A stretch of 64,000 nucleotides of DNA from an uncultured Scytonema sp. (GTDB lineage: Bacteria > Cyanobacteriota > Cyanobacteriia > Cyanobacteriales > Nostocaceae). Below are positions 54,739 through 63,943 of this stretch, one piece after another (the stretch's first letter is position 1; every line of letters starts with the position of its first letter). A model generated the notes under the pieces. That model was given only the letters and a program-made list of their open reading frames with translations, did not search any database and was not told the DNA's origin. The position numbers and the translations under genes were made by a program. The stretch lies in NCBI GenBank assembly GCA_937873135.1, contig CALMVQ010000003.1:36793-100792 (forward strand). The letters run 5' to 3'.

Positions 54739-55320
54739 TAAATCTGTTAAATCGGTTATCAGCGTTTATCTATTGGCATTTAGCGCTTGGTTTACGTTGT
54801 CCAATCCTGAAAAATCATGCTTGCTGAGCGAGTAAAGGCTATTAGCTGAATACTTACATCTAAGTCAATCATATTCATTCAATTCCTTTCATAGCTGACA
54901 GTTTAATGCTTACAATAGTTTTTCCTTGTTATATCTCAAAAACCAGGGAGAAAATCCTCTATATAAAGGCGATTTATTTGTAGCAATCTGTATACGATTT
55001 GTCAACATCATATTTTGACTGCTAACAATTAACTGTTTACAGTCACAACAATTTCACTTATAAAAGAGGATCACGGTTAGTACTCCACCAAATCAAAATT
55101 CCTGAATTTACACTGACGCACTCCAGAACAAAGAGTTTCCACTCATACATTTATGTCCTGCTACTGAACTTGTCGATATAAGTTACGCCGAGCGCCTAAA
55201 TTGAACAAAGTGAGATTTATTATATAGATTACTTTAGCTTTGCGTGTCATTCTGCCAATTTGCCAGAATGGCAACTCATTGGTAACATACGAGCGATCAG
55301 AGTTTAACAGAGGTTTGACA
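54739..55320. other. AT-rich spacer between divergent esterase and mutY genes
   Basis: About 580 bases, AT-rich, expected to contain both promoters. A CATTCTGCCAATTTGCCAGAATG pair of arms (55247-55269) gives a small hairpin (CATTCTG/CAGAATG) in the mutY leader. No gene seen. Confidence 0.5.
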
Positions 55321-56379
55321 GTGGATTGCTGTACAAAAAAACTCATTGCTTGGTACGACAAACATCATCGACTGCTGCCTTGGCGGCAAACGAGAAATAT
55401 CTATCATACCTGGGTGTGCGAGGTTATGAGTCAACAAACGACTTTGGCTGTTGTCGCACCAAAATTTGCGGAATTTGTCAAGCATCTCCCTAGTGTTGAC
55501 GATCTGGCAGCTTGCGATGAGGAAAAACTGCGACAACTGTGGTCTGGGTTGGGTTATTATGCTCGTGCCCGCAATTTAAAGAAAGGTGCACAGTGTATTG
55601 TTGAACAAAGAAAGGGAAATTTTCCTCAGTCGTACCAAGAGTGGCTGGAAATACCAGGTTGTGGTCCTTATACAGCCGCAGCGATCGCCAGCATATGCTG
55701 CCATGAAAAAGTTGCTTGCGTTGATGGCAATGTTATCCGGGTTGTAAGTCGTTTGCTTGCCCTTCAGGATGTGTGGAGTTCATCAGGACAATCAGCCATT
55801 CAAGCTTATGTGACTCGTATTCAGCCAGACAACCGTCCTGGTGATTTCAACCAAGCAATGATGGAGTTGGGGGCAACAGTCTGCCGCAAAACAAAACCTC
55901 AATGCCATCTGTGTCCTTTACAGGAACATTGTTTAGCTTTCGCCAAAAATTGTATCGAACTCTGTCCCCCCAAAAAACCACGACGTGATGCAGTAAATGT
56001 GGAGTTGTTTGCTGTAGTTGTTTGGAGAAAGACAACTGATGCGATCGCTATTGTGAAGAGGACAAAGGGATTTCTGTCTAATACCGTCGGGTTTCCATTA
56101 ATCTCAGAAAGCGAAGTTGAAGAAGCAAATAAGTTGCTGAAATCTCTACCACATCTGCAACTTTCTGAACTGCCGAACACATTTTCGCATAATATCACCC
56201 ATCATCGTATTTCTGGAAGAGTCTTCGTTGCCCAAGAAATTGAAAACGCAAGCGTTTGTCTGCAAATCGATATATTACAACATTTGTATTGGGTTGCCAG
56301 AAGTGATATCACTTCAAAACTTTCTACTTCATTAGATAACAAAGTTCTCCAGCTTTTTCATAAGTATTACGATAAATAA
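55321..56379 (+). CDS. mutY: A/G-specific adenine glycosylase
   Basis: 352 residues from GTG 55321, chosen because AGAGG lies seven bases upstream; a TTG at 55240 would add 27 unlike residues. WVCEVMSQQTT has the catalytic Glu, EIPGCGPYTAAAIASI is the helix-hairpin-helix, CVDGNVIRVVSR holds the catalytic Asp, and C-x6-C-x2-C-x5-C in CRKTKPQCHLCPLQEHC binds [4Fe-4S]. The C-terminal part (GFPLISESEVEE, NTFSHNITHHRISGRVF) is the NUDIX-like 8-oxoG-recognition domain. It removes adenine mispaired with 8-oxoguanine. The stop is followed directly by a perfect palindrome. Confidence 0.92.
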   Translation: MDCCTKKLIAWYDKHHRLLPWRQTRNIYHTWVCEVMSQQTTLAVVAPKFAEFVKHLPSVDDLAACDEEKLRQLWSGLGYYARARNLKKGAQCIVEQRKGNFPQSYQEWLEIPGCGPYTAAAIASICCHEKVACVDGNVIRVVSRLLALQDVWSSSGQSAIQAYVTRIQPDNRPGDFNQAMMELGATVCRKTKPQCHLCPLQEHCLAFAKNCIELCPPKKPRRDAVNVELFAVVVWRKTTDAIAIVKRTKGFLSNTVGFPLISESEVEEANKLLKSLPHLQLSELPNTFSHNITHHRISGRVFVAQEIENASVCLQIDILQHLYWVARSDITSKLSTSLDNKVLQLFHKYYDK

Positions 56380-56411
56380 GATCCCCGACTTCTTTAAGAA
56401 GTCGGGGATCT
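56379..56411. terminator. 33-base perfect palindrome at the mutY end
   Basis: AGATCCCCGACTTCTT and AAGAAGTCGGGGATCT around a single central base, beginning at the last base of the mutY TAA. It separates mutY from the downstream defence-like operon, ending 19 bases before its first start. It matches the repeat at 51680-51716. Confidence 0.7.
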
Positions 56412-56430
56412 GAGTTGAACAATTTTATTC

Positions 56431-57258
56431 ATGAGTAAAGATGATATGGCTAACTTAAAATTGCATTTTAATGGTAATTTCCCCCTTAAGAAAGAAGAAA
56501 TTAGCAAGATTTTAAGATCTGCTGATGAAGAGAAAGGCTTGAATGATACTTTACAAAACTTAATGAACAAAACGAGTCTAGGAAATGCAAAAGTTGGACG
56601 AATAAAAAGCTGGGCAATTCGTGCAGGGTTAATAAAAAATAACATTCTCAGTCCAGAAGGAGAGATTGTTTGGCGACGAGATGCCGACTTGGAGTCAAAT
56701 ATTACAGACTGGCTGATGCATTTTTATTTGAGTCTTGGTGATCAAGGTTTAAGTGAACCACCAGATAACCCAGCAAATTTGGGTGGATGGACTTACTTTG
56801 TTTACATATTTTTACCTCAGCATAGCAGATTTACCCGTGATGAATTGCTATATCACACGAGTTTAGTTTTTGAAGAAGAAAACAAAATAATTGATGGTAG
56901 GATGAGATATATTTTAGGAGCATACACGCACTCTCAAGCTTTAGCATCTTGCAAATTTCTTACTCAGGAAAAAGACCAATATTTGGTGGGACAGACTCGC
57001 TTGCCTAACCCTTATTTATTAGGATATTTCCTAGCAAAACTCTGGGAACGTGACTTTAAAGGTTCTGGATCTGTGCTTACCGAATCCATGATGAACCAGA
57101 AAATGGGGTTGGCTTCCGTATTGGGAATGAAAGCAGAAGCGCTACAAGAACAACTTAATACATTGGAAGCTTACGGTATCATCGAACAGCGACGGACAGT
57201 GCCTCCCTTCCAAGTCATCCCACGTTGGGATGAACCGACCAAGCGCAGCAATATCTAG
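56431..57258 (+). CDS. DUF4007-like protein, first gene of PglZ/BrxL operon (PbeA-like)
   Basis: 275 residues. KLHFNGNFPLKKEEISKIL, GNAKVGRIKSWAIRAGLIKN, then LSPEGEIVWRRDADLESNIT and DWLMHFYLSLGDQGLSEPPD are what I know of the DUF4007 family, found in phosphorothioate-linked defence gene sets. Its biochemical role is not established; the middle suggests DNA binding (winged-helix-like). ATG 56431 has no strong RBS, and ATG 56446 is an alternative. Five bases separate its stop from the next gene. Assignment to PbeA is by context and memory, not by search. Confidence 0.75.
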   Translation: MSKDDMANLKLHFNGNFPLKKEEISKILRSADEEKGLNDTLQNLMNKTSLGNAKVGRIKSWAIRAGLIKNNILSPEGEIVWRRDADLESNITDWLMHFYLSLGDQGLSEPPDNPANLGGWTYFVYIFLPQHSRFTRDELLYHTSLVFEEENKIIDGRMRYILGAYTHSQALASCKFLTQEKDQYLVGQTRLPNPYLLGYFLAKLWERDFKGSGSVLTESMMNQKMGLASVLGMKAEALQEQLNTLEAYGIIEQRRTVPPFQVIPRWDEPTKRSNI

Positions 57259-57263
57259 CGGCG

Positions 57264-58970
57264 GTGGAGGCATTTCTGGAGTCAAATGAAGCAGATCCTG
57301 TAGCAGATGAATTAACTAAGAATAAAAACCAGATTAGTGCCGGGATTGAGAAAGTTAACGATTGGTTTCAACCAGTTGAAGATACAGAAAAACTGTCTGA
57401 TGGCACAATGGAAATGGAAACACTGCTACAAATCTACCCCAAGTTGCGCCTCTTATCGCCAGTGATTGAGATTAGACAGAATGTCATTTCGGTGCAACCG
57501 ACAACACAACAAAGCGATCGCTTCTCACACGCACTACAAACTGTCAAAGAGAAAATTGCCTCATTAGTTGAAGAAAAAAGTCAGCAAGCTGGGTTACTCT
57601 TAACAGCAGATGGCTGTAGTAATTATCAACTAGATATTCAAAGATTTATTGAACAAATTAGCCAGCTTGAAGACCTCCCGCCTCATTTTATTGAAACTTT
57701 ACAAAACGCCTTCCGTACTGCCGAGCGCAAGCAAAGAGAAGTCAGCGTTCAAGCCCAAGAACAACAAAAACTTAACGAAGATACGCAAGTTATGCTGGCG
57801 ATTCGTCAATACAGGGCTGCTTTCAAACCTACTACTATTTACTTGTGTGAACAAGCAATCAATGATGTAGAGAAAAATAGAAATAGTTTTTATTATCCAG
57901 CCAATCATATATTAGAACTTGAAGAAATTATTAAGTATTTCAGAGAGAGAATAGCTGCTTTCCATCAACGATTAACAAGTTTACAGACTCGTATTTATAG
58001 AGTAGATAATCTCAAAGATATCAATCAAATCCGCACGGAATGCGCTGAATTGGATTTAGTCTTTGAAAATTCTGCCGATTACCCGACATATCAAGAGATA
58101 AAAGAACAAATCCAACTTTTGACAGATGACTTAGAAATATTGCAAAATCTAGAAATACGCTGTCAGCAATGTGATGATATTGCCAGTTGTCACGCGACAT
58201 TGGCAATGATTAGTAGTGAAAGGGAAATTTTGCATGATAGCGATCACTTTAGTACCAAACTATCAAATTTGTCAGATAATTTGCATCAAAAAATCCAAGC
58301 ATATACTACAGAACTAGAAGAATGTGAGCATTTAGAAGACGTAAATACAGCAAAGGAGGCGCAAAGACTCCAAGAAGAGTTACTGAAAAAGTCATCGCGG
58401 TACTTAAACTCTGATGCCGAAGAAAAATTCAACTCCATTAGTTCAGAACTAAAACTGTTGATTGAGCTATTACAACTGTTTGAATTAGTGAATGTCAATA
58501 CTGTAGAATCTTGTCAAGCTCAGTTAGAGAGACTGCGGCAGTGGGAAAATGATACTCAATATCTGACAACCAGATTACGCGATCGCCTTGAGTCCTTTTA
58601 CGCAGAATTAGAACACAAACAAGCAGAAATTTTCCAGCAACAACAAGCCTCTGCCCAAAGGTGGCTACAAGATTTAGAAATAGAAAGTGCAAAAATAAAT
58701 CAATTACTTGATGATCCAGAAAAACTGGAAGCAGCAAGCGACCTTATAGAACAAATTGAAACACAAAAATCACACTACATTAACTTCTTGACTCCTCAAC
58801 AACTGGAGTTGTTAGAAAATATTCAACGTCAATGCATTGAGGAACAGGAGAAAGACACAGCCAATAAAATTCTGGTGCTATTCCGTTCGCTTCCTCCGCA
58901 ACGACGATTTCACCTGTACCAGAGGTTAGCACAATACCTCAGAGAAGATACGGAGGATGAAAATGGCTAA
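57264..58970 (+). CDS. Long coiled-coil protein, second gene of PglZ/BrxL operon (PbeB-like)
   Basis: 568 residues, mostly helical with repeated Glu/Gln/Leu/Arg heptads (for example AERKQREVSVQAQEQQKLNE, QTRIYRVDNLKDINQIRTEC, TARLRDRLESFYAELEHKQAE-like stretches near residue 440). No Walker, nuclease or methylase motif is visible. Likely a scaffold or DNA-binding clamp for the PglZ and BrxL partners. GTG 57264 has no clear RBS; translation may depend on coupling to the first gene. An in-frame TGA lies at 57231, so no earlier start exists. It overlaps the PglZ start by eight bases. Confidence 0.75.
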   Translation: MEAFLESNEADPVADELTKNKNQISAGIEKVNDWFQPVEDTEKLSDGTMEMETLLQIYPKLRLLSPVIEIRQNVISVQPTTQQSDRFSHALQTVKEKIASLVEEKSQQAGLLLTADGCSNYQLDIQRFIEQISQLEDLPPHFIETLQNAFRTAERKQREVSVQAQEQQKLNEDTQVMLAIRQYRAAFKPTTIYLCEQAINDVEKNRNSFYYPANHILELEEIIKYFRERIAAFHQRLTSLQTRIYRVDNLKDINQIRTECAELDLVFENSADYPTYQEIKEQIQLLTDDLEILQNLEIRCQQCDDIASCHATLAMISSEREILHDSDHFSTKLSNLSDNLHQKIQAYTTELEECEHLEDVNTAKEAQRLQEELLKKSSRYLNSDAEEKFNSISSELKLLIELLQLFELVNVNTVESCQAQLERLRQWENDTQYLTTRLRDRLESFYAELEHKQAEIFQQQQASAQRWLQDLEIESAKINQLLDDPEKLEAASDLIEQIETQKSHYINFLTPQQLELLENIQRQCIEEQEKDTANKILVLFRSLPPQRRFHLYQRLAQYLREDTEDENG

Positions 58971-61221
58971 ACAAAGCTTTGGTCTGTTTGATCCTCCACC
59001 ACAAACTAGCAGTAGCCAGTCAAATCAAGATAAACTTATTGTACTTGACCCTACGGAGTTATACGATATTCCCTCAGACTACATCCCCATTACAACAGAT
59101 GTGGAGTGGATCAAGTTTTTTGGTGTGAGTTCCTCACCTTGTTGGGTTAAAGGTGAACGACTATGTAAATGGGCAGCAGCATGGTTGCGGGCATGGAACA
59201 AAATGGATACGAACATTGAAATTAAACAAGATCCATCCCTCAAATTAGCAGCTTTGTTTGCTCCCCTACCTTTACCACAGGAATGGACTGACAAAAAGCA
59301 GCTACTAAATCTTGCCACTAGACTTGACTCTTATCCTCAAGACAACCCCATCGCCTACTTGCTAGTAGATATCACCGATAGCGATCGCATAATCTGGCAA
59401 AGCAAAGAACCTTCTATTCAACATCTCGCCGCATGGCTAGCAATTCAAGTGCCACAAGAGTGTAAACCCCTAGAACAAGTTTGGCAGCACCAGTTTCAAG
59501 AGGGTGAGTTAGTCAATTATTACCAAACTGAGGATAAATTATTGCTTCTGCGGCGTTGGTTGGGTATAGCCCAACCCATACTCACCGACTTGGGTGAGTA
59601 TGAGTTGCCAGTTCCTGATTTTCTCACAGAAGAGTTTGACAAATTCTGGTCTGAACAAATTTACCGTAGCGAAGGTAAAGTTCTTGATAAAGTCATGCCC
59701 TATAAAGTCGCAGGCATGGAACGGATTGCCAATTGTGCCTATAATGTTTTCACGAATCGACCCAAATGGATGACTAAGGACAGGAAAACTAAAGTTGCTG
59801 CATTTCTCACCCATTTACAGAAGCAAGAACTGAGCGATCGCCAATCTCCACCCGAACCTCAACCTCTGGATCTAAATGCTAGTCCCAACGAATCACTAAC
59901 CTGGGTAACTGAAAACTACCTACCCTTCCGTCGTTGGGAAGTTATCAACCAAACTCCTCTTGAGCAAAAAATCAGTGAGCGTTTGGCTGATAGTTTTGTG
60001 GATTGGATGCTATTGCACTACCCAGAAATGAAGGTAGACTCAGTAGAAAATTCTTTTCTCAATTACAGTGTAGCATCAAAAGTGGGAAATCTTTGCCAAC
60101 AGGGTCCGGTTCTTTGGGTTGTGGTTGATGGATTGGGTTGGTTAGATCACTTAGAACTCTTGTCATTTCTTACTAAAAACAATCAACTTGCTATTGAAAC
60201 TGACATCACTCCTCGATTTAGTATCGTGCCTACCAAGACTGAATACGCAAAGTGGAGTCTATACGCACAACTTTTGCCTGGTGATTTTTCCTGGAAAGAT
60301 GATGCTGGCAAAGCTTTTCCTAAAACCGCCAAGGAAAAGCGTTATACAGATCATCGTATTACTGAACTGCGTCAAGATTTAGAGAAGGGTAAATACACGC
60401 TTTACTGTTGGGACACCGAACAGTTTGACTCACTCCACCACAGGCAAAGAGATTGGAAATATTTCTACGAAGTTCAACGTCCTTCTACTTTGGAAGTGAT
60501 TGCGACAGGCATTCAGTCTTTTGTAGAAGCATACTCCGAGCCAGAAAGAATTAGGGTGGTGATCGCCAGCGATCACGGTCAGATTTTGGGTGTTTTAGAA
60601 CAAATTACCCATTATCCTTCAGAACTGGAAGCTAAAGGAAGAATGGCGATCGGCAAAACTGACGATCCTCGGTTTGTGGTATTAGAGCGATCGCGCTACG
60701 GTCTTCCTCATGATATCAGCATTGTCAGAAGCTCTGCGAGTCTGGGTTCATTCAGCTACACTAACGATAGAAAAGTCATCGGTGCTCACGGTGGACTTTT
60801 TCCAGAGGAAGTTGTGGTGGGTGTATCCGTTTTGCGAAAATCCGTCCAACGCCGTCGCGTGTTCGTCTCCTGCTATGGTGAAGGGAAACCCAAACAATCA
60901 GCAGAACTAGAGATAACTATCGATAATCCTAACTCAGTATCCCTGACGAACCTTTGCCTGTACATTCATGAATTACCATCTTTTCGTTTTGGAAAACCTT
61001 TAGAAAAGGAAATTCCCGCCAATCAAAAGGTAAGATTCAAACTCACAATACCCGAGGTGCCGGAATTGACTCCTGATGAAGGCGATCGCCTATTATTATC
61101 CGGTAAATTAACCTTTCAATTCACCAATGCTGAAGTCGGAAGCACAAACCTCGCTCCTGACTCAACAATCACCATCAACGACATGTTCCGTAGTGGGTTT
61201 AATATCGATGAGTTCATGTGA
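58963..61221 (+). CDS. pglZ: PglZ-domain protein (PbeC/BrxZ-like)
   Basis: 752 residues. The alkaline-phosphatase-like PglZ domain lies at about 380-615: VVVDGLGWLDHLELL with the metal Asp388, VVIASDHGQILGVLE with Asp537 and His538, and VIGAHGGLFPEEVVVG with His609. These are the metal ligands of the PglZ superfamily. N-terminal half unknown. ATG 58963 has GGAGG six bases upstream, better than 58957. PglZ proteins are core parts of BREX and of Pbe-type phosphorothioate defence. It overlaps both neighbours by 8 and 14 bases, so one complex is likely. Confidence 0.9.
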   Translation: MAKQSFGLFDPPPQTSSSQSNQDKLIVLDPTELYDIPSDYIPITTDVEWIKFFGVSSSPCWVKGERLCKWAAAWLRAWNKMDTNIEIKQDPSLKLAALFAPLPLPQEWTDKKQLLNLATRLDSYPQDNPIAYLLVDITDSDRIIWQSKEPSIQHLAAWLAIQVPQECKPLEQVWQHQFQEGELVNYYQTEDKLLLLRRWLGIAQPILTDLGEYELPVPDFLTEEFDKFWSEQIYRSEGKVLDKVMPYKVAGMERIANCAYNVFTNRPKWMTKDRKTKVAAFLTHLQKQELSDRQSPPEPQPLDLNASPNESLTWVTENYLPFRRWEVINQTPLEQKISERLADSFVDWMLLHYPEMKVDSVENSFLNYSVASKVGNLCQQGPVLWVVVDGLGWLDHLELLSFLTKNNQLAIETDITPRFSIVPTKTEYAKWSLYAQLLPGDFSWKDDAGKAFPKTAKEKRYTDHRITELRQDLEKGKYTLYCWDTEQFDSLHHRQRDWKYFYEVQRPSTLEVIATGIQSFVEAYSEPERIRVVIASDHGQILGVLEQITHYPSELEAKGRMAIGKTDDPRFVVLERSRYGLPHDISIVRSSASLGSFSYTNDRKVIGAHGGLFPEEVVVGVSVLRKSVQRRRVFVSCYGEGKPKQSAELEITIDNPNSVSLTNLCLYIHELPSFRFGKPLEKEIPANQKVRFKLTIPEVPELTPDEGDRLLLSGKLTFQFTNAEVGSTNLAPDSTITINDMFRSGFNIDEFM

Positions 61222-62656
61222 TGCAGTAGCTTACAACAACGATTTAGTTCGTATTGTCTTTGGCAATCTCTGTATTGATAAAACCAGACTGCCATCAAGT
61301 GGACTCAGTTCTATGGGTGTACCGAGCTTTGTTGCGGAATGGCTGCTCGATAAAATTGTACCTGGTTCCGGAGCGCTGACTGCACTAGAAGTTGAAAAAG
61401 TCAATATCTTTGTTAAAAAAGCATTTCCCCGCAAAGATGATCGCAACGAAATCATTTTTGATTTGACTCAAGGAGAAGTGCGAAAATTAATTGCCCTTAT
61501 GCAGGTGCGAATCAAATTGGAACAAGGAGGAAAAGTTATTCCCGAACCTTTAGCACAAATACCAGTCCTAAATTTGACTGAATGCAGTATTGCTACAGAA
61601 ATTATAGAACGCTACAAATTGTTGCTACGTCAGGGAATATGGGGAAAAATTAGCCTTGCGATGCTGAGTAACGGTAAATTGGAAGTTATGGGCTTTGAAC
61701 CTTTCCAATGTTCACAAGTCAATTTACAGAGTTACGCTGATTGTCGGGCAAAATTTAATACACAAGAGTGGCGAGATTTACTTTTTTGCTCAATGGGCTT
61801 TAACCCCCAGCATCCAAATTATCATCTGGAGGCAAAAACATGGATATTAGCAAGATTACTGCCATTAGTGGAATCTAATTACTACGTTATGGAATTAGCA
61901 CCCAAAGGCACGGGGAAAAGCTTTGTCTATGAAAATATTAGTAGTAAAGTCACCTTAATTAGCGGTGGTAAAGTGACTCCTGCTCAGCTTTTTATTAACG
62001 GCAAAACTAAAGAAGTCGGTTTACTCGGTCGCCATGATGTTGTTGTGTTAGATGAAGTTCAGAGTTTAACTTTCGACAATCCCGATGAGGCGATCGGTCC
62101 ACTTAAAAATTACCTGGCGAGTGGTCGCTACAATCGTTCTGGGTTCGCGGATATTTCCAGCGATTGTGGATTAGTGATGCTGGCAAATATTGAATTAGAT
62201 GAGGAACTACGACCGCGCAATGAAGAGAATTTAATTGCGAATCTACCCCATTTTTTTGCGGAATCCGCATTAATTGATCGTTTTGCAGGCATCATTCCCG
62301 GTTGGGAAATTCCTAAATTCCAAAGAGAAATGACAGCTTCTCAAATCGGTCTCAAAATGGATTTCTTCGGTGAAGCATTACTCTCTTTGCGTCAAGACAA
62401 TCGCTTCACATCTTACGTACAACAGCACACTCAATTTGATAAAAATGTCACCGTTCGCGACCAAAACGCTATCCTCAAGTCAGCTTCGGGTTTTTTGAAG
62501 ATTCTCTACCCCCATTTAGAATTAACATTAATGGACTATCAGGGTGATTGCCTAGAACCTGCCAGAAGGCTACGCCAAGCTATTCGTAATTCGCTATATT
62601 TCCTCGATGATGAATTCCGACAGCTAGGTAGAGAAATTTACGTTGAAGTAAAGTGA
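61208..62656 (+). CDS. brxL: Short BrxL-like AAA+ ATPase (PbeD-like)
   Basis: 482 residues from ATG 61208, which overlaps pglZ by 14 bases. The AAA+ core has FCSMGFNPQHPNYHLEAKTW, Walker A in LAPKGTGKSFVYE (about 231-238), SGGKVTPAQLFIN, Walker B in VVVLDEVQ (about 280), NYLASGRYNRSGF and LIDRFAGIIPGWEIPKFQRE. These match BrxL of BREX closely. BrxL usually has about 670-690 residues with a Lon-like protease domain at the C-terminus. Here the protein ends soon after NAILKSASGFLKILYPHLEL, so that domain is missing. Probably a DNA-dependent ATPase motor. Confidence 0.88.
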   Translation: MSSCDAVAYNNDLVRIVFGNLCIDKTRLPSSGLSSMGVPSFVAEWLLDKIVPGSGALTALEVEKVNIFVKKAFPRKDDRNEIIFDLTQGEVRKLIALMQVRIKLEQGGKVIPEPLAQIPVLNLTECSIATEIIERYKLLLRQGIWGKISLAMLSNGKLEVMGFEPFQCSQVNLQSYADCRAKFNTQEWRDLLFCSMGFNPQHPNYHLEAKTWILARLLPLVESNYYVMELAPKGTGKSFVYENISSKVTLISGGKVTPAQLFINGKTKEVGLLGRHDVVVLDEVQSLTFDNPDEAIGPLKNYLASGRYNRSGFADISSDCGLVMLANIELDEELRPRNEENLIANLPHFFAESALIDRFAGIIPGWEIPKFQREMTASQIGLKMDFFGEALLSLRQDNRFTSYVQQHTQFDKNVTVRDQNAILKSASGFLKILYPHLELTLMDYQGDCLEPARRLRQAIRNSLYFLDDEFRQLGREIYVEVK

Positions 62657-63337
62657 TGAGAAAAAGCAAAATCATCCAATGGTTGCTTGTGAAATAGCTT
62701 TCTCACCTTCAAAACTGTGAGAAAAACGCAATAGGACAAAGTCCTTAAACCTTACTGATGAATGTCACAAGGGAACGTACCTCAAATGGTTGCTGTATCA
62801 AAACTTCAAGTTTGTGACTATCAATGATTTGTAATTAGGTACTATTGTCAATACTATCATTCTTGCCAGAGCGCCTAAATTTCTTATCATTACCGAAGAA
62901 AGGCAGCTATGCTGAAGGGAAGAGATTAGGGATGTGCCCGATGCTATTTGGGTTTAAAGCCCCTAACTTTAGTTATGAATAAAGTTGGAAATATGTATTT
63001 CGCTCTGGCGCAGCGCTTCGGAATACTGCGTCCTTATTAAAGCCCCTGAATGAGCGTTATGGGGTTTCCTTCTGCTCTCTGCCTTCTTCCTTCTGCCTTG
63101 CCGCCCTTGGCGGCTTTACCTCCCTGTCTTGACTGCTTTTGTCGCCATCCAACGACAGCGCCCTTCGGCTTGGTGCGGTTTAAAATTGCGCTCACACCGT
63201 TTCGGGTTGCATCGCTTTGGTGTGTTTGCGATCGCTCCGCCAAAAAGAAAAGATAACGGGAAAAGTCAGATGGAGTATGGGGAACCTGCCCCAGCATCGC
63301 CACCTCATGTGCGTATTTAATATTTTGCTTGACAAAC
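62657..63337. other. Spacer downstream of the PglZ/BrxL operon, repeat-rich
   Basis: About 680 bases between convergent units. It holds an AGGCAGCTATGCTGAAGGG repeat near 62901, a CTCTGGCGCAGCGC unit near 63003, and a ..CTGCTCTCTGCCTTCTTCC.. / CCTTGGCGGCTTTACC stretch of low complexity. Frames here (for example the minus-strand one at 63037) run through the repeats and are not supported. No tRNA or integrase that would mark an island end was seen. Confidence 0.5.
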
Positions 63338-63646
63338 TCAGGCTACATTATTAAATGGAAGTGTAGGTATTTGATTGTAAACTTCTGCATTTTCTTCAAG
63401 AGCTTGATGTATATCGTATTGCGTTTGTAAATTCAACCAAAACTGAGCGCTGTTACCAAAATAGCGAGATAAACGCAAAGCTGTATCTGCTGTAACACTG
63501 CGTTTTCCAGATAAAATTTTACTAATTCGTGTCTGAGCTACACCTATATCTTTGCTCAATCTATAAGGCGTGATACTTAGTGGCTCTAAAAATTCAAGCT
63601 GTAGAATTTCTCCTGGGTGGATATTTTGCAGACGGTTGTTATTCAT
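63338..63646 (-). CDS. higA: HigA-family antitoxin
   Basis: 102 residues. IHPGEILQLEFLEPLSITPY, then RLSKDIGVAQTRISKILSGK and RLSRYFGNSAQFWLNLQTQY form the XRE-type helix-turn-helix of HigA antitoxins. It is the second gene of the pair, 15 bases after the toxin stop on the same strand, the reverse order typical of higBA. It should neutralise the toxin and repress the operon. Next to the Pbe/BREX-like operon, but transcribed toward it. Confidence 0.92.
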   Translation of the reverse strand: MNNNRLQNIHPGEILQLEFLEPLSITPYRLSKDIGVAQTRISKILSGKRSVTADTALRLSRYFGNSAQFWLNLQTQYDIHQALEENAEVYNQIPTLPFNNVA

Positions 63647-63661
63647 AATTATTTCTATGAG

Positions 63662-63943
63662 TCAGTGGTAATCTACTCTTTCAACTTCTGAAGCATTGTT
63701 CTCATCAGTCCAAATAAAGCAGATTCGCCATTGATCGTTAATACGAATACTGTACTGCCCTTTCCGATCGCCAGCTAGCTTTTCTAAACGACTACCAGGT
63801 GGCCGCAAATCGTTAATTGACGTTGCAGCTTCAAGGATAAGCAATTTTCGTAAAGCAGTTTTTTGGATCTTGGGCGGATACTGAGAAGATGTAAAGCTCT
63901 CAAAAATAAGCTTTGTTTCTTCAGATTTAAAACTAACAATCAC
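63662..63943 (-). CDS. higB: HigB-family toxin
   Basis: 93 residues. FKSEETKLIFESFTSSQYP, LRKLLILEAATSINDLRPPG and RLEKLAGDRKGQYSIRINDQ, then WRICFIWTD follow the RelE-fold HigB family, which cuts mRNA at the ribosome. Arg and Tyr/His positions of the active site (GQYSIRINDQWRI) look intact. Start GTG 63943; no good RBS is visible. First in the higBA pair. Confidence 0.9.
   Translation of the reverse strand: MIVSFKSEETKLIFESFTSSQYPPKIQKTALRKLLILEAATSINDLRPPGSRLEKLAGDRKGQYSIRINDQWRICFIWTDENNASEVERVDYH

Noticed and set aside
61127..61207. N-terminal extension of the BrxL-like protein
   Set aside because: It lies inside pglZ and reads SLLTQQSPSTTCS without likeness to BrxL; the start at 61208 fits the operon overlap pattern.
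63037..63303. 88-codon minus-strand frame with RQGGKAAKGGKAEGRRQRAEG
   Set aside because: The tail is translation of low-complexity repeats (CTTCTGCC/TTGCCGCCC type) and the front part has no recognisable motif.
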